A stretch of 24,133 nucleotides of DNA from a virus, in the IMG/VR virus record IMGVR_UViG_3300022602_000421, positions 1-24,133 of that record, one strand, 5' to 3'. A program made the position numbers and the translations under genes. The notes beneath the pieces were generated by a model. The model was not told the origin of the DNA. It was given only the letters and a program-made list of their open reading frames with translations, and did no database searches. Each line of letters starts with the position of its first letter. Within the stretch, counting starts at the first letter, position 1. Below are positions 1 through 8,662 of this stretch, piece after piece.

Positions 1-170
1 GCGTTGAATGGGTTTACGACGCTGTTAAAGATACATGGCGTGAAGAGAAACTCGATAACATGAAGAAAGCGATGCATAAAATGACTATGGATCAGCTTGA
101 AGAGAACAAGTTTGCTATCTATGAGAACTTCTTAAGCTCTCTAGCATTAAATTCGAAGAAATATAAATAA
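1..170 (+). CDS. 21: C-terminal end of probable prohead core protease gp21 (partial)
   Basis: Open frame entering from the left edge, first full codon at base 3, stop TAA at 168-170. About 55 residues are visible, charged and helical in character (EWVYDAVKDTWREEK near the start, NSKKYK at the end). No catalytic residues lie in this part. The assignment rests on position: in T4-like phages the gene directly before scaffold gene 22 is gene 21, the protease that cleaves scaffold and capsid proteins during head maturation. Another small prohead core protein is possible. The last codons overlap the late promoter motif for gene 22. Confidence 0.5.
   Translation, partial: VEWVYDAVKDTWREEKLDNMKKAMHKMTMDQLEENKFAIYENFLSSLALNSKKYK
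162..169 (+). promoter_or_regulatory. T4-type late promoter (TATAAATA) before gene 22
   Basis: The octamer TATAAATA matches the T4 late promoter consensus exactly and lies 29 bases before the gene 22 start codon, overlapping the stop codon of the preceding gene. Late promoters are read by host RNA polymerase carrying the gp55 sigma factor, which is encoded at 5369-5926. Confidence 0.65.
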
Positions 171-197
171 TTCTAAATTCCACTACGGGAGAACAAA

Positions 198-1256
198 ATG
201 ACAGATCAAGTAGAAAACAATGAAGTAGATGTGGCAGAGGAAACTCTCGCAGCTTCTTCTCTTCATCCTGCAGCTCGTCCAGCTGGCGCTGACCCAAAGT
301 CAAAGATTGAGTATATCACTCACGCTATTGGCGCGATGCATGCTATGAAAAAGGACGACCTTACAAAGTGGTTCCATCAAGCTATGGATCTCATCGGTAA
401 GGAAGCTTCTCATCTTCCAGCTGGCGCTAACGAAAAGGGCAATGAAGCTTCGATTCGTATGAAGCCATCTTATGCAGCTGGCAAGAAAGGCGCTTCTGCT
501 AACATGCCAATGCCAAAATTGTCTGTTAAAGAAGACGTTGAAGAAATGTTTGCTGGTTCTGATCTGTCTGAAGAATTCAAAGACAAGGCTTCAACATTGT
601 TTGAGGCAGCTGTTCAAGCCCGTATTATCACTGAGTCAGCTCGTCTTGAAGAAGAATTTGAAGCAAAGCTCACAGAAGCTGTTGCCGAAATCAACGAAGA
701 ACTCGCATCAAAGGTTGATGCATATCTCGATTATGTTGTTGAGAATTGGATGGAAGAGAATGCCGTCGCTATTGAATCAACACTACGTAACGAAGTTATG
801 GAAGAGTTTATGGAAGGTCTTAAGGGTCTGTTCGCAGAGCACTATATTGACGTTCCACAAGAAAAGGTTGACGTGATCGAGTCGCTTGCTACTAAGGTTG
901 AAGAACTTGAAGCAGCTCTTGACGAACAAATCACAGAGTCAGCTACTCTTAAATCAGCCATTGTTGAAGTAGAAAAGAAAGAAGTATTTGAGTCTTTCCT
1001 TTCGGATCTTGCTCTCACACAGCAAGAAAAGTTCAAAGCACTCGCTGAAGGCGTGGACTTTGATGGTGATTTAGAAGTTTACTCAAAGAAACTTGCTGTA
1101 ATCAAAGAAAACTATTTTACAACAGAAAAGAAAGCTCCAGTTGAAACAAACATCACTGAAGAAACTTTTGAAGTTGAGCCATCAACAACTGTTGTAAGTA
1201 ATGATCCATTAGTGAATCGTTACGCAGCTGCTATTACAAGATCGTTGAAAAAGTAA
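198..1256 (+). CDS. 22: Prohead core scaffold protein gp22
   Basis: 352 residues, strongly acidic and predicted mostly helical with coiled-coil character from about residue 105 to 300. The central part (KVDAYLDYVVENWMEEN, then FMEGLKGLF and YIDVPQEKVDVIE) has the typical signature of T4-like gp22. gp22 assembles as the internal core around which gp23 forms the prohead and is then degraded by the gp21 protease. It is longer than T4 gp22 (about 270 residues); the extra length is largely an N-terminal, alanine- and proline-containing region with a repeated PAGA motif. The start has a good GGGAG Shine-Dalgarno. Its position between the probable gene 21 and gene 23 fits exactly. Confidence 0.93.
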   Translation: MTDQVENNEVDVAEETLAASSLHPAARPAGADPKSKIEYITHAIGAMHAMKKDDLTKWFHQAMDLIGKEASHLPAGANEKGNEASIRMKPSYAAGKKGASANMPMPKLSVKEDVEEMFAGSDLSEEFKDKASTLFEAAVQARIITESARLEEEFEAKLTEAVAEINEELASKVDAYLDYVVENWMEENAVAIESTLRNEVMEEFMEGLKGLFAEHYIDVPQEKVDVIESLATKVEELEAALDEQITESATLKSAIVEVEKKEVFESFLSDLALTQQEKFKALAEGVDFDGDLEVYSKKLAVIKENYFTTEKKAPVETNITEETFEVEPSTTVVSNDPLVNRYAAAITRSLKK

Positions 1257-1259
1257 TTG

Positions 1260-1268
1260 TAATAAATA
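1260..1268 (+). promoter_or_regulatory. Probable late promoter (TAATAAATA) before gene 23
   Basis: TAATAAATA lies just after the gene 22 stop and 34 bases before the gene 23 start. The same nonamer recurs at 2865-2873 before another structural gene. It resembles the T4 late consensus TATAAATA with one change. Confidence 0.5.
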
Positions 1269-1302
1269 ATTAACAATACCCAGTATAGAAAGGGAGACAA
1301 AA

Positions 1303-2754
1303 ATGTATCTAGCTGAGGAAATCCAAAAGAAATGGGCACCGATTCTCGATCATGAGGCACTCGGTTCCATTAAAGACGCGACTCGTCGCTCAACAACTGC
1401 AGTAGTTCTCGAGAACACAGAACGTGCTCTCCGCGAATCAGCTGCTCATGGTTCATATCAAACTCTGACAGAAACAGGTTTGGAGCCAATGGCACTTAAC
1501 GCTATGGGTGGTTCTTCATCCACAGCTGGCGCTGGCGGTATCGACACATTCGATCCCGTGTTGATCTCACTCGTTCGTCGTGCAATGCCTAACCTCATTG
1601 CTTATGACATCTGCGGCGTGCAGCCAATGACAGGTCCTACAGGCTTGATCTTCGCAATGCGCAGCAAGTACAACAACCAAGGTAACGGCACTTCAAATAC
1701 ATCTTTCGGTGGCAACAACACCAACGAAACATTCTATAACGAAGTGAACACAGCTTTCTCAACAATCGCTGCTAACGTTACAACAAACTCAGTTGGTATC
1801 GGTCAGACAAACAACTCTGTGACTGCTACATTCACTGGCACAATTCCAGGCGCTACAAATACTTCACCTTTGACAGCTGTTACACAGTATGACACTGGTA
1901 CAGGTATGGCAACGGCTACAGCCGAAGCTTTGGGCGCTACCTATTATGCTAACGGCGCTGCTGGTCCTGGCGACTTCGCTCAGATGGCTTTCTCAATCGA
2001 GAAGGTTACAGTGACTGCTAAGACACGCGCTCTCAAGGCAGAATACACCATGGAATTGGCACAAGACTTGAAAGCAATTCACGGTCTTGACGCCGAGACA
2101 GAATTGGCTAACATCTTGTCAGCTGAAATTCTCGCCGAAATCAACCGCGAAGTTGTTCGTACAATCAACATCACTGCCGTTCCTGGCGCTCAAGACAACG
2201 TCACAACAGCTGGCGTGTTCGATCTTGACACTGATTCCAATGGTCGTTGGTCAGTTGAAAAGTTCAAAGGTCTTATGTTCCAGCTCGAGCGCGAAGCGAA
2301 CCAAATCGCTAAGCAAACCCGTAGAGGGAAAGGCAATATTCTGATCTGCTCTTCAGATGTTGCATCCGCTCTTCAAATGGCTGGCGTTCTCGACTATACA
2401 CCTGCTCTCAACAGCAACAACTTGCAAGTTGACGATACAGGCAACACCTTCGCTGGTGTGTTGAATGGTCGCCTCCGTGTTTACATCGACCCATATGCAG
2501 TCGGTGGTAACTACCTCACAGTTGGCTACAAAGGCTCTTCTGCTTTTGACGCTGGCTTGTTCTACTGCCCATACGTTCCTCTCCAGATGGTTCGTGCAGT
2601 CGACCAACAGTCCTTCCAGCCAAAAATCGGCTTTAAGACTCGTTATGGTATGGTTGCTAACCCATTTGCTGAAGGCACAAACACTGGCTATGGCGAGTTG
2701 GTATTGAACACCAACAAGTACTATCGTCGTGTTATCGTCAATAACTTGATGTAA
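1303..2754 (+). CDS. 23: Major capsid protein gp23
   Basis: 483 residues. The segment DPVLISLVRRAMPNLIAYD (about residues 84-102), followed by GVQPMTGPTGLIFAMRSKY, is the hallmark of T4-like gp23, the protein that forms the hexamers of the head. The C-terminal part (KIGFKTRYGMVANPF, YYRRVIVNNLM) is also family-typical. LTE at residues 55-57 is a plausible gp21 cleavage site of the (L/I)xE type, which would remove the N-terminal peptide on maturation. It is slightly shorter than T4 gp23 (about 520). A strong AAAGGGAG Shine-Dalgarno precedes the start. Codons are richer in C-ending forms than in neighbouring genes, as expected for a very highly expressed protein. No gene 24 (vertex protein) follows, as is common outside the T4-proper group. 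Confidence 0.98.
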   Translation: MYLAEEIQKKWAPILDHEALGSIKDATRRSTTAVVLENTERALRESAAHGSYQTLTETGLEPMALNAMGGSSSTAGAGGIDTFDPVLISLVRRAMPNLIAYDICGVQPMTGPTGLIFAMRSKYNNQGNGTSNTSFGGNNTNETFYNEVNTAFSTIAANVTTNSVGIGQTNNSVTATFTGTIPGATNTSPLTAVTQYDTGTGMATATAEALGATYYANGAAGPGDFAQMAFSIEKVTVTAKTRALKAEYTMELAQDLKAIHGLDAETELANILSAEILAEINREVVRTINITAVPGAQDNVTTAGVFDLDTDSNGRWSVEKFKGLMFQLEREANQIAKQTRRGKGNILICSSDVASALQMAGVLDYTPALNSNNLQVDDTGNTFAGVLNGRLRVYIDPYAVGGNYLTVGYKGSSAFDAGLFYCPYVPLQMVRAVDQQSFQPKIGFKTRYGMVANPFAEGTNTGYGELVLNTNKYYRRVIVNNLM

Positions 2755-2788
2755 GATTATAAGATCCGAGATAATCGGACTCGACTTA

Positions 2789-2815
2789 ATGGGGGGCTTC
2801 GGCTCCCCATTTTTT
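2789..2815 (+). terminator. Rho-independent terminator after gene 23
   Basis: Nine-pair stem (2789-2797 with 2802-2810, one G-T pair) closed by a C(TTCG)G tetraloop and followed by a run of six T. The extra-stable UUCG loop is a favourite of T4-type phage terminators. It ends the head gene unit. Confidence 0.92.
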
Positions 2816-2819
2816 ATGC

Positions 2820-2847
2820 TTGACTTTTCTGCAAAATGCAGTATAAT
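2820..2847 (+). promoter_or_regulatory. Sigma70-like promoter after the gene 23 terminator
   Basis: TTGACT at 2820-2825 and a perfect TATAAT at 2842-2847, spacer 16. It lies directly behind the gene 23 terminator, so it restarts transcription toward the tail-tube-like gene and uvsY. The start of the sequence (TTGACTTTTCT) is repeated at the uvsY promoter at 3416. Confidence 0.72.
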
Positions 2848-2864
2848 CAGTTATGTCGGCATGA

Positions 2865-2873
2865 TAATAAATA
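2865..2873 (+). promoter_or_regulatory. Probable late promoter (TAATAAATA) before the tail-tube-like gene
   Basis: Same nonamer as before gene 23, 21 bases ahead of the likely start codon at 2895. With the sigma70-like promoter at 2820 this gives the structural gene both an early-type and a late-type start. Confidence 0.45.
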
Positions 2874-2894
2874 ACAGTAACAATGGAGAAACAA

Positions 2895-3419
2895 ATGACT
2901 GCTATTGACGACACTCCGATTAATCGTAACTTTCTGAGTCCATTAAACTTTCAGTTCTCAATTAAGAGAGCTCCCAATGTTAACTTCTTTTTACAAAGGG
3001 TTAACATCCCTTCATTACGTTTGCCAGCTGTAGAAATTCCAACTCAGTTTGTTCCTATTCCTACTCAGGTTACTCACATTGAATACGGGGAGTTTTCTAT
3101 CACATTTAAGGTTGATGAAGACTTTCAGAACTATCTAGAAATTCACAACTGGATGAGATCATTAGGTTTTCCACAAAGTTATAGCGAACGCGCAGCTATC
3201 GATGCTATTCCTGGATATACAGGATATGGAGACGTTTCTGACATTTCAATCATTGCTCTTAATTCTGCTAAGAATCCAAACTTCGAAATAACATTTACAG
3301 ATGCATTCCCTACTTACCTTGGAGATGTTGTTTTTGATTCAACACTTGACGATGTTCAGTATATTACCTGTGATGCCACCTTCAAATATACTTTGTATGA
3401 ATTGAATTCAATTACTTGA
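2895..3419 (+). CDS. Tail tube-like structural protein (gp19/gp3 type)
   Basis: About 174 residues. The pattern PLNFQFSIKRAPNVNFF, then a beta-rich region and YLEIHNWMRSLGFPQ, resembles the T4-like tail-tube fold family (gp19 and related tube-end proteins such as gp3). In several non-enterobacterial T4-like phages a gene of this family sits between gene 23 and uvsY. It would be part of the tail tube or its head-proximal end; which one cannot be told here. An ATG at 2883 is in frame, but GGAG lies between the two ATGs and serves the one at 2895. The stop TGA is embedded in the -35 box of the next promoter. Confidence 0.72.
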   Translation: MTAIDDTPINRNFLSPLNFQFSIKRAPNVNFFLQRVNIPSLRLPAVEIPTQFVPIPTQVTHIEYGEFSITFKVDEDFQNYLEIHNWMRSLGFPQSYSERAAIDAIPGYTGYGDVSDISIIALNSAKNPNFEITFTDAFPTYLGDVVFDSTLDDVQYITCDATFKYTLYELNSIT

Positions 3420-3444
3420 CTTTTCTATAGAATCGTAGTATAGT
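3416..3444 (+). promoter_or_regulatory. Sigma70-like promoter of uvsY
   Basis: TTGACT (3416-3421) and TATAGT (3439-3444), spacer 17, within GTAGTATAGTATATG. It drives uvsY-uvsW-55-47-46, where consecutive genes overlap by one to about thirty bases and no terminator is visible. Confidence 0.75.
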
Positions 3445-3468
3445 ATATGTTGTTATTGTGGAGATACT

Positions 3469-3900
3469 ATGAAGTTAGAAGCTATCTACGAAGAGTGGAA
3501 GAAAGATTCAGAAATAGATAAAACAGAGCTCGGGGATGAGTCAATCAAAATCCCTAAGCTTCATCACAAATACTTTCAGGTCTACTCTTCAGAAAAGTTA
3601 CTGCTAAAGAAATATGAAGCGGAGATGCGTCAGTTGAAGCTGGCGAAGTACGAATTTTATACTATGGGTCCAAACGAAGATACGCCTAAAGATTGGACAT
3701 TACCGCCACGCGGAATGATACTTAAAGGAGATATACCTATGTATCTCGAGGGAGACAAAGAAATTATTGAAATGTCTCTTAAGATTGGATTACAGCAAGA
3801 GAAGGTAGAACTGCTCGAGTCAATTATTAAAAGTCTAAGTAATCGTGGATTTCAGATTAAAGCGGCAATTGATTGGTTTAAGTTCACTATGGGAGCATAA
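3469..3900 (+). CDS. uvsY: Recombination mediator UvsY
   Basis: 143 residues, close to T4 UvsY (about 137). It starts MKLEAIYEEWKKDSEID, matching the T4 start (MRLEDLQEELKKD). The C-terminal part SNRGFQIKAAIDWFKF aligns with the T4 segment SRGFAIKHIQDMRAF. UvsY loads the UvsX recombinase on ssDNA covered by gp32 during recombination-dependent replication. The gene has its own promoter and a GGAG site, and its TAA stop shares a base with the uvsW start, so the two are translationally coupled. Confidence 0.92.
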   Translation: MKLEAIYEEWKKDSEIDKTELGDESIKIPKLHHKYFQVYSSEKLLLKKYEAEMRQLKLAKYEFYTMGPNEDTPKDWTLPPRGMILKGDIPMYLEGDKEIIEMSLKIGLQQEKVELLESIIKSLSNRGFQIKAAIDWFKFTMGA

Positions 3901-5369
3901 TGGATATTATAGGCATCGAGAAAATCGATGAAACGTACAATAAGATAATCGCTGATCCTTCCATTATTATGGAGATGAGCGAACATTTCACGTTTGATGT
4001 TCCAGGCGCTAAGTTTATGCCCGCCTACAGAAACAAGTTTTGGGATGGTAAGATACGCTTACTCAATCCTATGACTTGCACCATATATGCTGGACTCAAT
4101 AAGTATATTGAAGAATTTGCTGAGAAACGTGGATATGAGATTGAATATAAGTCAGACTTTTCTGCTGAAGAGTTTTCTCTCAAAGAAGCAAACGAATTTA
4201 TCAGCAGTTTAAATATTCCCAGCAAATTTGAGCGTAGAGATTATCAAGACAGCGCATTTACATATGCTGTTCGTAATAGACGCGCTCTTATGTTATCACC
4301 AACTGCATCAGGCAAATCGTATATAATTTACTTACTTGTGAGGTACTATGAAGAATATCTTAGGGACAATAACTTCCGCGCTCTTATTATTGTGCCAACT
4401 ACTTCTTTGGTGCATCAGCTTGCCACTGATTTTATTGACTATGGTTATAGTGATTCCAGCAACATTCATAGAGTATTTGCAGGACAAGATAAGAAAACAG
4501 ATCATCCTATTGTCATATCGACATGGCAATCGATTTACAAACTGGACAAAAAGTATTTTGACTCGTTTAGCGTTGTAATCGGCGATGAAGCGCATCTTTT
4601 CAAAGCAAAATCTCTTACTAGCATTATGTCTAAGCTTTCTAACTGTCGGTATCGTTTTGGGTTTACTGGAACTCTCGACGATACTCAAACTCATAGACTT
4701 GTTCTGGAAGGTCTCTTTGGGTCTGTTAGAAAAGTCATTAGCACAGCTGAATTGATTGAACAAAAATATCTAGCACAGTTCCTTATCAAATGTATTGTTC
4801 TTAGATATTCAGATACCGATCGTCAGCTTGTTACAAAAATGGATTATCAAGCTGAAATGGATTGGCTTGTTCGTAACGAATCTCGAAATCGTTTCATAAA
4901 GAACTTGACTTTATCGTTAAAAGGTAATACACTATTATTATTTCAATACGTTGAAAAGCATGGCAAAGTATTATATGAAATGCTTAAAGACGAAGGTATA
5001 CCTGTTCATTTTGTTCATGGAGGAGTTGATGGCGAAGATCGTGAAGAAATACGTAGAATCGTGGAGCAGTCACCATCCAGTATTATCGTCGCTTCTTACG
5101 GGACTTTTTCTACAGGAGTTAACATTCGTAATTTGCATAACATTATATTTGCTAGTCCTTCAAAATCTAAAATAAGAAACTTACAGTCTATTGGTCGTGG
5201 CTTACGTAAGTCAGAAAGCAAAGATACTGCAACACTTTATGATATTAGTGATGATTTAGTTTGGAAGTCAAAAAAGAATTTTACCATCCAGCATTTTGCT
5301 GAGCGTGTGAGAATATACAATGAAGAGAAATTTGATTACAAGATTTACAAAGTTAATTTAAAGGTATAA
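3900..5369 (+). CDS. uvsW: RNA-DNA and DNA helicase UvsW
   Basis: 489 residues, superfamily 2 helicase. Motif I SPTASGKS at about 133-140, motif II DEAH at about 229-232, motif III FTGTL at about 255-259, and motif VI QSIGRGLRKSE near 430. The N-terminal 100 residues correspond to the UvsW substrate-binding domain (AKFMPAYRNKFWDGKIRLL). UvsW unwinds R-loops and branched DNA, shifting the phage from origin-dependent to recombination-dependent replication. It overlaps uvsY by one base and gene 55 by one base. Confidence 0.96.
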   Translation: MDIIGIEKIDETYNKIIADPSIIMEMSEHFTFDVPGAKFMPAYRNKFWDGKIRLLNPMTCTIYAGLNKYIEEFAEKRGYEIEYKSDFSAEEFSLKEANEFISSLNIPSKFERRDYQDSAFTYAVRNRRALMLSPTASGKSYIIYLLVRYYEEYLRDNNFRALIIVPTTSLVHQLATDFIDYGYSDSSNIHRVFAGQDKKTDHPIVISTWQSIYKLDKKYFDSFSVVIGDEAHLFKAKSLTSIMSKLSNCRYRFGFTGTLDDTQTHRLVLEGLFGSVRKVISTAELIEQKYLAQFLIKCIVLRYSDTDRQLVTKMDYQAEMDWLVRNESRNRFIKNLTLSLKGNTLLLFQYVEKHGKVLYEMLKDEGIPVHFVHGGVDGEDREEIRRIVEQSPSSIIVASYGTFSTGVNIRNLHNIIFASPSKSKIRNLQSIGRGLRKSESKDTATLYDISDDLVWKSKKNFTIQHFAERVRIYNEEKFDYKIYKVNLKV

Positions 5370-5926
5370 TGATGGATAAACCAAAAAGAAAAGTGCATTA
5401 CGTAAATAATAAAGATCTTTACGCTGCGATGGTTACGTATAAAGAAAAGATGAAAAAGGCACAAGACGAGGGGCGAACACTACCAAAAGTTCCTGATTAT
5501 GTTGGTATGTGTTTTCTAAAGATTTGCAACAAGTTAGCAACAAAACCAAACTTTGCAGGTTACTCTTATCGAGATGAAATGATTGCTGATGGTATAGAGA
5601 ATTGCGTATCAGCTGCTCATTCCTTTGATCCATCCAAGTCGAACAATCCTTTTGCTTACTTTACTCAGATTGCTTGGAATGCTTTTATCAGAAGAATTGC
5701 TAAAGAGAAGAAACAGTCATATATTAAGCATAAGAATTTCATTCATAGCAATCTGATGGATGGTCTTAATGAAGAAGTTAATATGACAGGAACTCCTATC
5801 CACAACGAATACTCTGATGAGATCATAAAAAACTTTGAAGAGAAGTTGACTAAAGTGGCAAAAAAGGGTAAGATAGGTCTTGAAAAATTCGTAGAGGATG
5901 ACATTGAAGATAGCTCTGATAACTGA
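5369..5926 (+). CDS. 55: Late-gene sigma factor gp55
   Basis: 185 residues, the same length as T4 gp55. YVNNKDLYAAM near the N-terminus and the core segment YRDEMIADGIENCVSAAHSF, with NPFAYFTQIAWNAFIRRI, match the sigma region 2-like part of T4 gp55 (EMIADGIEASIKGLHNFD in T4). gp55 directs host RNA polymerase to late promoters of the TATAAATA type, several of which occur in this window. T4 gp55 ends in a clamp-binding peptide (SLDFLYE); here GLEKFVEDD near the C-terminus may be the counterpart, which is inference. A second ATG at 5372 is an alternative start. The 3' end overlaps gene 47 by 29 bases. Confidence 0.94.
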   Translation: MMDKPKRKVHYVNNKDLYAAMVTYKEKMKKAQDEGRTLPKVPDYVGMCFLKICNKLATKPNFAGYSYRDEMIADGIENCVSAAHSFDPSKSNNPFAYFTQIAWNAFIRRIAKEKKQSYIKHKNFIHSNLMDGLNEEVNMTGTPIHNEYSDEIIKNFEEKLTKVAKKGKIGLEKFVEDDIEDSSDN

Positions 5927-6959
5927 TACACACTGGGGCGTGCGTAATGATCACGTCGCCTTTCTTGATAATAGCAAAAAGTTCCTAGATGAACTTTTCT
6001 TTCCTTATTTGGCAGAAAATGAAATTAGTCATATTACTCATCTTGGCGACATCGTTGATCGGCGTAAGTATATTAACTTTAACACTGCTTTACGTCTTAG
6101 AGAAGATTTTCTCGATCCCTTGCTTAAACGAAACATCAGTCTTCATATCATTGCTGGTAATCATGACACTTACTTTAAAAACACTAATCGGGTTAATGCA
6201 CTCCACGAGCTTATCGAGGGAAAGTATTCAAACGTCACAACCTTCATTGAACCAACAGTCGTCCAATTAGGCGACTTAGATATTCTCTACTTACCATGGA
6301 TATGCGATGAAAACAGAAAACAAACTATGGAACTCATTCGAAATGCGAGCGCTCAGATTGCGATGGGTCATCTTGAGCTCGCTGGCTTTGAAATGTATCG
6401 TGGATCTATGGTCAGCCATGGAGATAATGTTCGTGACTTTGAGAAATTTGATATGGTTATGTCTGGTCATTATCATCATCGTTCCTCCGATGGGCATATA
6501 TTTTATTTGGGTAGTCATGCTGAATTTACTTGGTCTGACTACGACGATCAAAAAGGGTTCCACATCTTCGACACCCAAACAAGACAGTTGACTTTTATCA
6601 AAAATCCATATAGAATGTTCAATAAGGTTTGGTACAATGATGCCGAATCGAATCCTGAAGATATTGATGTAAAAGAATATACAGGTCAGTTTCTAAAAGT
6701 TATTGTTACATCTAAGAACGACCCGTATCGTTTTGATCGATTCATTGATCAACTTCAAAAAGTTGCGCTTGATATTCAGATCGTTGAAGACCATCTGAAT
6801 ATGAATATGGAAGATGATACTGATATTGTAAAAGAAGCAGAGTCAACTATTGATATCTTCAAACATCATATCGAACAAATAAACATTCAGAACTTGGATA
6901 AAGTTCGCTTACAAAAGACAATCGTTGAATTATATCAGGAAGCACTGACAATAGAATGA
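5898..6959 (+). CDS. 47: Recombination endonuclease subunit gp47 (Mre11 type)
   Basis: 353 residues. Calcineurin-like phosphoesterase motifs in order: DTHWG (10-14), GDIVDRR (about 50-56), GNHD (87-90), GHLE (about 157) and GHYHH (near 190), all supplying metal ligands. gp47 is the nuclease partner of gp46; together they resect DNA ends for recombination, as Mre11-Rad50 or SbcCD do. The start lies inside gene 55 and the stop overlaps the start of gene 46, so synthesis of the two subunits is coupled. Confidence 0.96.
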   Translation: MTLKIALITDTHWGVRNDHVAFLDNSKKFLDELFFPYLAENEISHITHLGDIVDRRKYINFNTALRLREDFLDPLLKRNISLHIIAGNHDTYFKNTNRVNALHELIEGKYSNVTTFIEPTVVQLGDLDILYLPWICDENRKQTMELIRNASAQIAMGHLELAGFEMYRGSMVSHGDNVRDFEKFDMVMSGHYHHRSSDGHIFYLGSHAEFTWSDYDDQKGFHIFDTQTRQLTFIKNPYRMFNKVWYNDAESNPEDIDVKEYTGQFLKVIVTSKNDPYRFDRFIDQLQKVALDIQIVEDHLNMNMEDDTDIVKEAESTIDIFKHHIEQINIQNLDKVRLQKTIVELYQEALTIE

Positions 6960-8662
6960 TTTTATTTAAGAAGTTGCGTTGGAAGAATTTCCTATCAACT
7001 GGAAATATCTTTACAGAAATAGATCTTAACAACCATAACACTACACTTATTGTCGGCGAAAATGGAGCTGGTAAATCAACTATGCTCGATGCGCTGACAT
7101 TTGCGTTGTTCGGTAAACCATTCCGCAGTATTAAGAAAGGTCAATTGATCAACACTATTACTCAAAAAGGTATGGTTGTAGAAGTCGAATTTGATATTGG
7201 TGTCAACAGATATAAGATTGTTCGTGGTCTTAAACCAACATTGTTTGAAGTTTATCAGAACGATGAGTTGATAAATCAATCAGCTGAGATGCGCGATTAT
7301 CAAGAACATCTTGAACGTAACATTCTTAAGTTGAACCTGAAGTCATTCTGTCAGGTTGTTGTTCTTGGTTCTGCATCGTTTGTTCCATTTATGCAGTTGT
7401 CTGCTTCTCAGCGTAGAGAAGTTATTGAAGACTTGCTTGACCTTCAAATTTTTACAACAATGAATAGTTTGTTGAAAGATAAAGTTGCGAACAACAACGA
7501 AGTTTTAGATCAAATTGCCAATGATCAGAAAGTTGTTACTGAAAAGATTAAGTTGGTCAAAGAACATCTATTAGAAAAGCAGAACAACAACGAAAAGATC
7601 GTTGCTGAAAAAGTAAATGTTATTGAAGACACAAAAGATAAGATTGACGCTATGGCTGTAAAGCTTACTGATGTAATGAATCAGGCGATGGAGCTGAATA
7701 AGAAAACAGTCAAGAAAGATGAAGTAACAAAGCTTATACAGAAGATGACAAAGTACCGTCATCAGATCGAAGCAAAGGTTGCTCTTATCAATCAGGATGT
7801 CGAGTTCTTCAAGAATCACGATCATTGTCCAACTTGCACTCAGGTTATAGATGAAGATCTAAAGACGCAAAAGTTAGAACATAAAGAAACAGAACTCAAC
7901 GAGATCAATAATAATTTAGAACTGTTGACTAAGAAATTTGATGAAGCGCAAACAGAGCTTGATGAGATTATGCAGCACAGTGCAACTATTTCTCAGTTGA
8001 CTCTAGAAAAGGTGCAGATCGAAAGTCAGATCAGTTCTCTTAACAAATATGTAAAGCAACTTGAACGTGAGATCAATCACATCAATCAACTTCAAGAAGC
8101 AGATGAAGATAGTAAGATGGAAGATCTTGAAGCGGAGATGGCTGTTGTTGCTGAACGATATAATGAAGCAATGGATGAGAAGTTAATCTATACCGCAGCT
8201 TCTATGTTACTGAAAGATGGTGGTATCAAGTCAAGGATTATTAAGCAGTATGTTCCAGTTATTAACAAGCTTATCAGTAAGTATCTCAGCGCTATGGATT
8301 TCTTTGTACAGTTTGAACTTGATGAAGAGTTCAATGAAACAATAAAGTCAAGGTTCAGAGACGAATTCAGCTACGCCTCATTCTCCGAAGGCGAGAAAAT
8401 GCGAATCAATCTTGCTATACTATTTACATGGCGTAGTGTTGCTAAACTTCGTAATTCTGTTAGCACTAATCTCCTCATTATGGACGAAGTGATGGATAGT
8501 TCTCTTGATGCTAATGGCACAGAGGAGTTTTTAAAGATACTACATAACTTGACGCAAGACACAAACACTTTCATCATCTCTCATAAAACTGATCAGTTGT
8601 ATGATAAGTTTGCGAATGTGATTCGTTTCGAAAAGAAGCAGAACTTCTCTAAGGTGGCATAA
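6956..8662 (+). CDS. 46: Recombination endonuclease ATPase subunit gp46 (Rad50 type)
   Basis: 568 residues. Walker A GENGAGKST at 34-42, a long charged coiled coil from about 180 to 390 interrupted by a zinc hook CPTC at 291-294, the ABC signature FSEGEK near 475-480, and Walker B LLIMDEVMD at about 506-514. This is the complete SMC/Rad50 plan at T4 length (about 560). It powers the gp47 nuclease. The start overlaps the end of gene 47 by four bases, and the stop TAA shares its last base with the next ATG. Confidence 0.97.
   Translation: MILFKKLRWKNFLSTGNIFTEIDLNNHNTTLIVGENGAGKSTMLDALTFALFGKPFRSIKKGQLINTITQKGMVVEVEFDIGVNRYKIVRGLKPTLFEVYQNDELINQSAEMRDYQEHLERNILKLNLKSFCQVVVLGSASFVPFMQLSASQRREVIEDLLDLQIFTTMNSLLKDKVANNNEVLDQIANDQKVVTEKIKLVKEHLLEKQNNNEKIVAEKVNVIEDTKDKIDAMAVKLTDVMNQAMELNKKTVKKDEVTKLIQKMTKYRHQIEAKVALINQDVEFFKNHDHCPTCTQVIDEDLKTQKLEHKETELNEINNNLELLTKKFDEAQTELDEIMQHSATISQLTLEKVQIESQISSLNKYVKQLEREINHINQLQEADEDSKMEDLEAEMAVVAERYNEAMDEKLIYTAASMLLKDGGIKSRIIKQYVPVINKLISKYLSAMDFFVQFELDEEFNETIKSRFRDEFSYASFSEGEKMRINLAILFTWRSVAKLRNSVSTNLLIMDEVMDSSLDANGTEEFLKILHNLTQDTNTFIISHKTDQLYDKFANVIRFEKKQNFSKVA

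Noticed and set aside
4905-4933. TTGACT with TACACT (spacer 17) inside uvsW as a promoter
   Set aside because: The -10 match is weak, it is deep inside a coding region, and the downstream genes are already served by the uvsY promoter.
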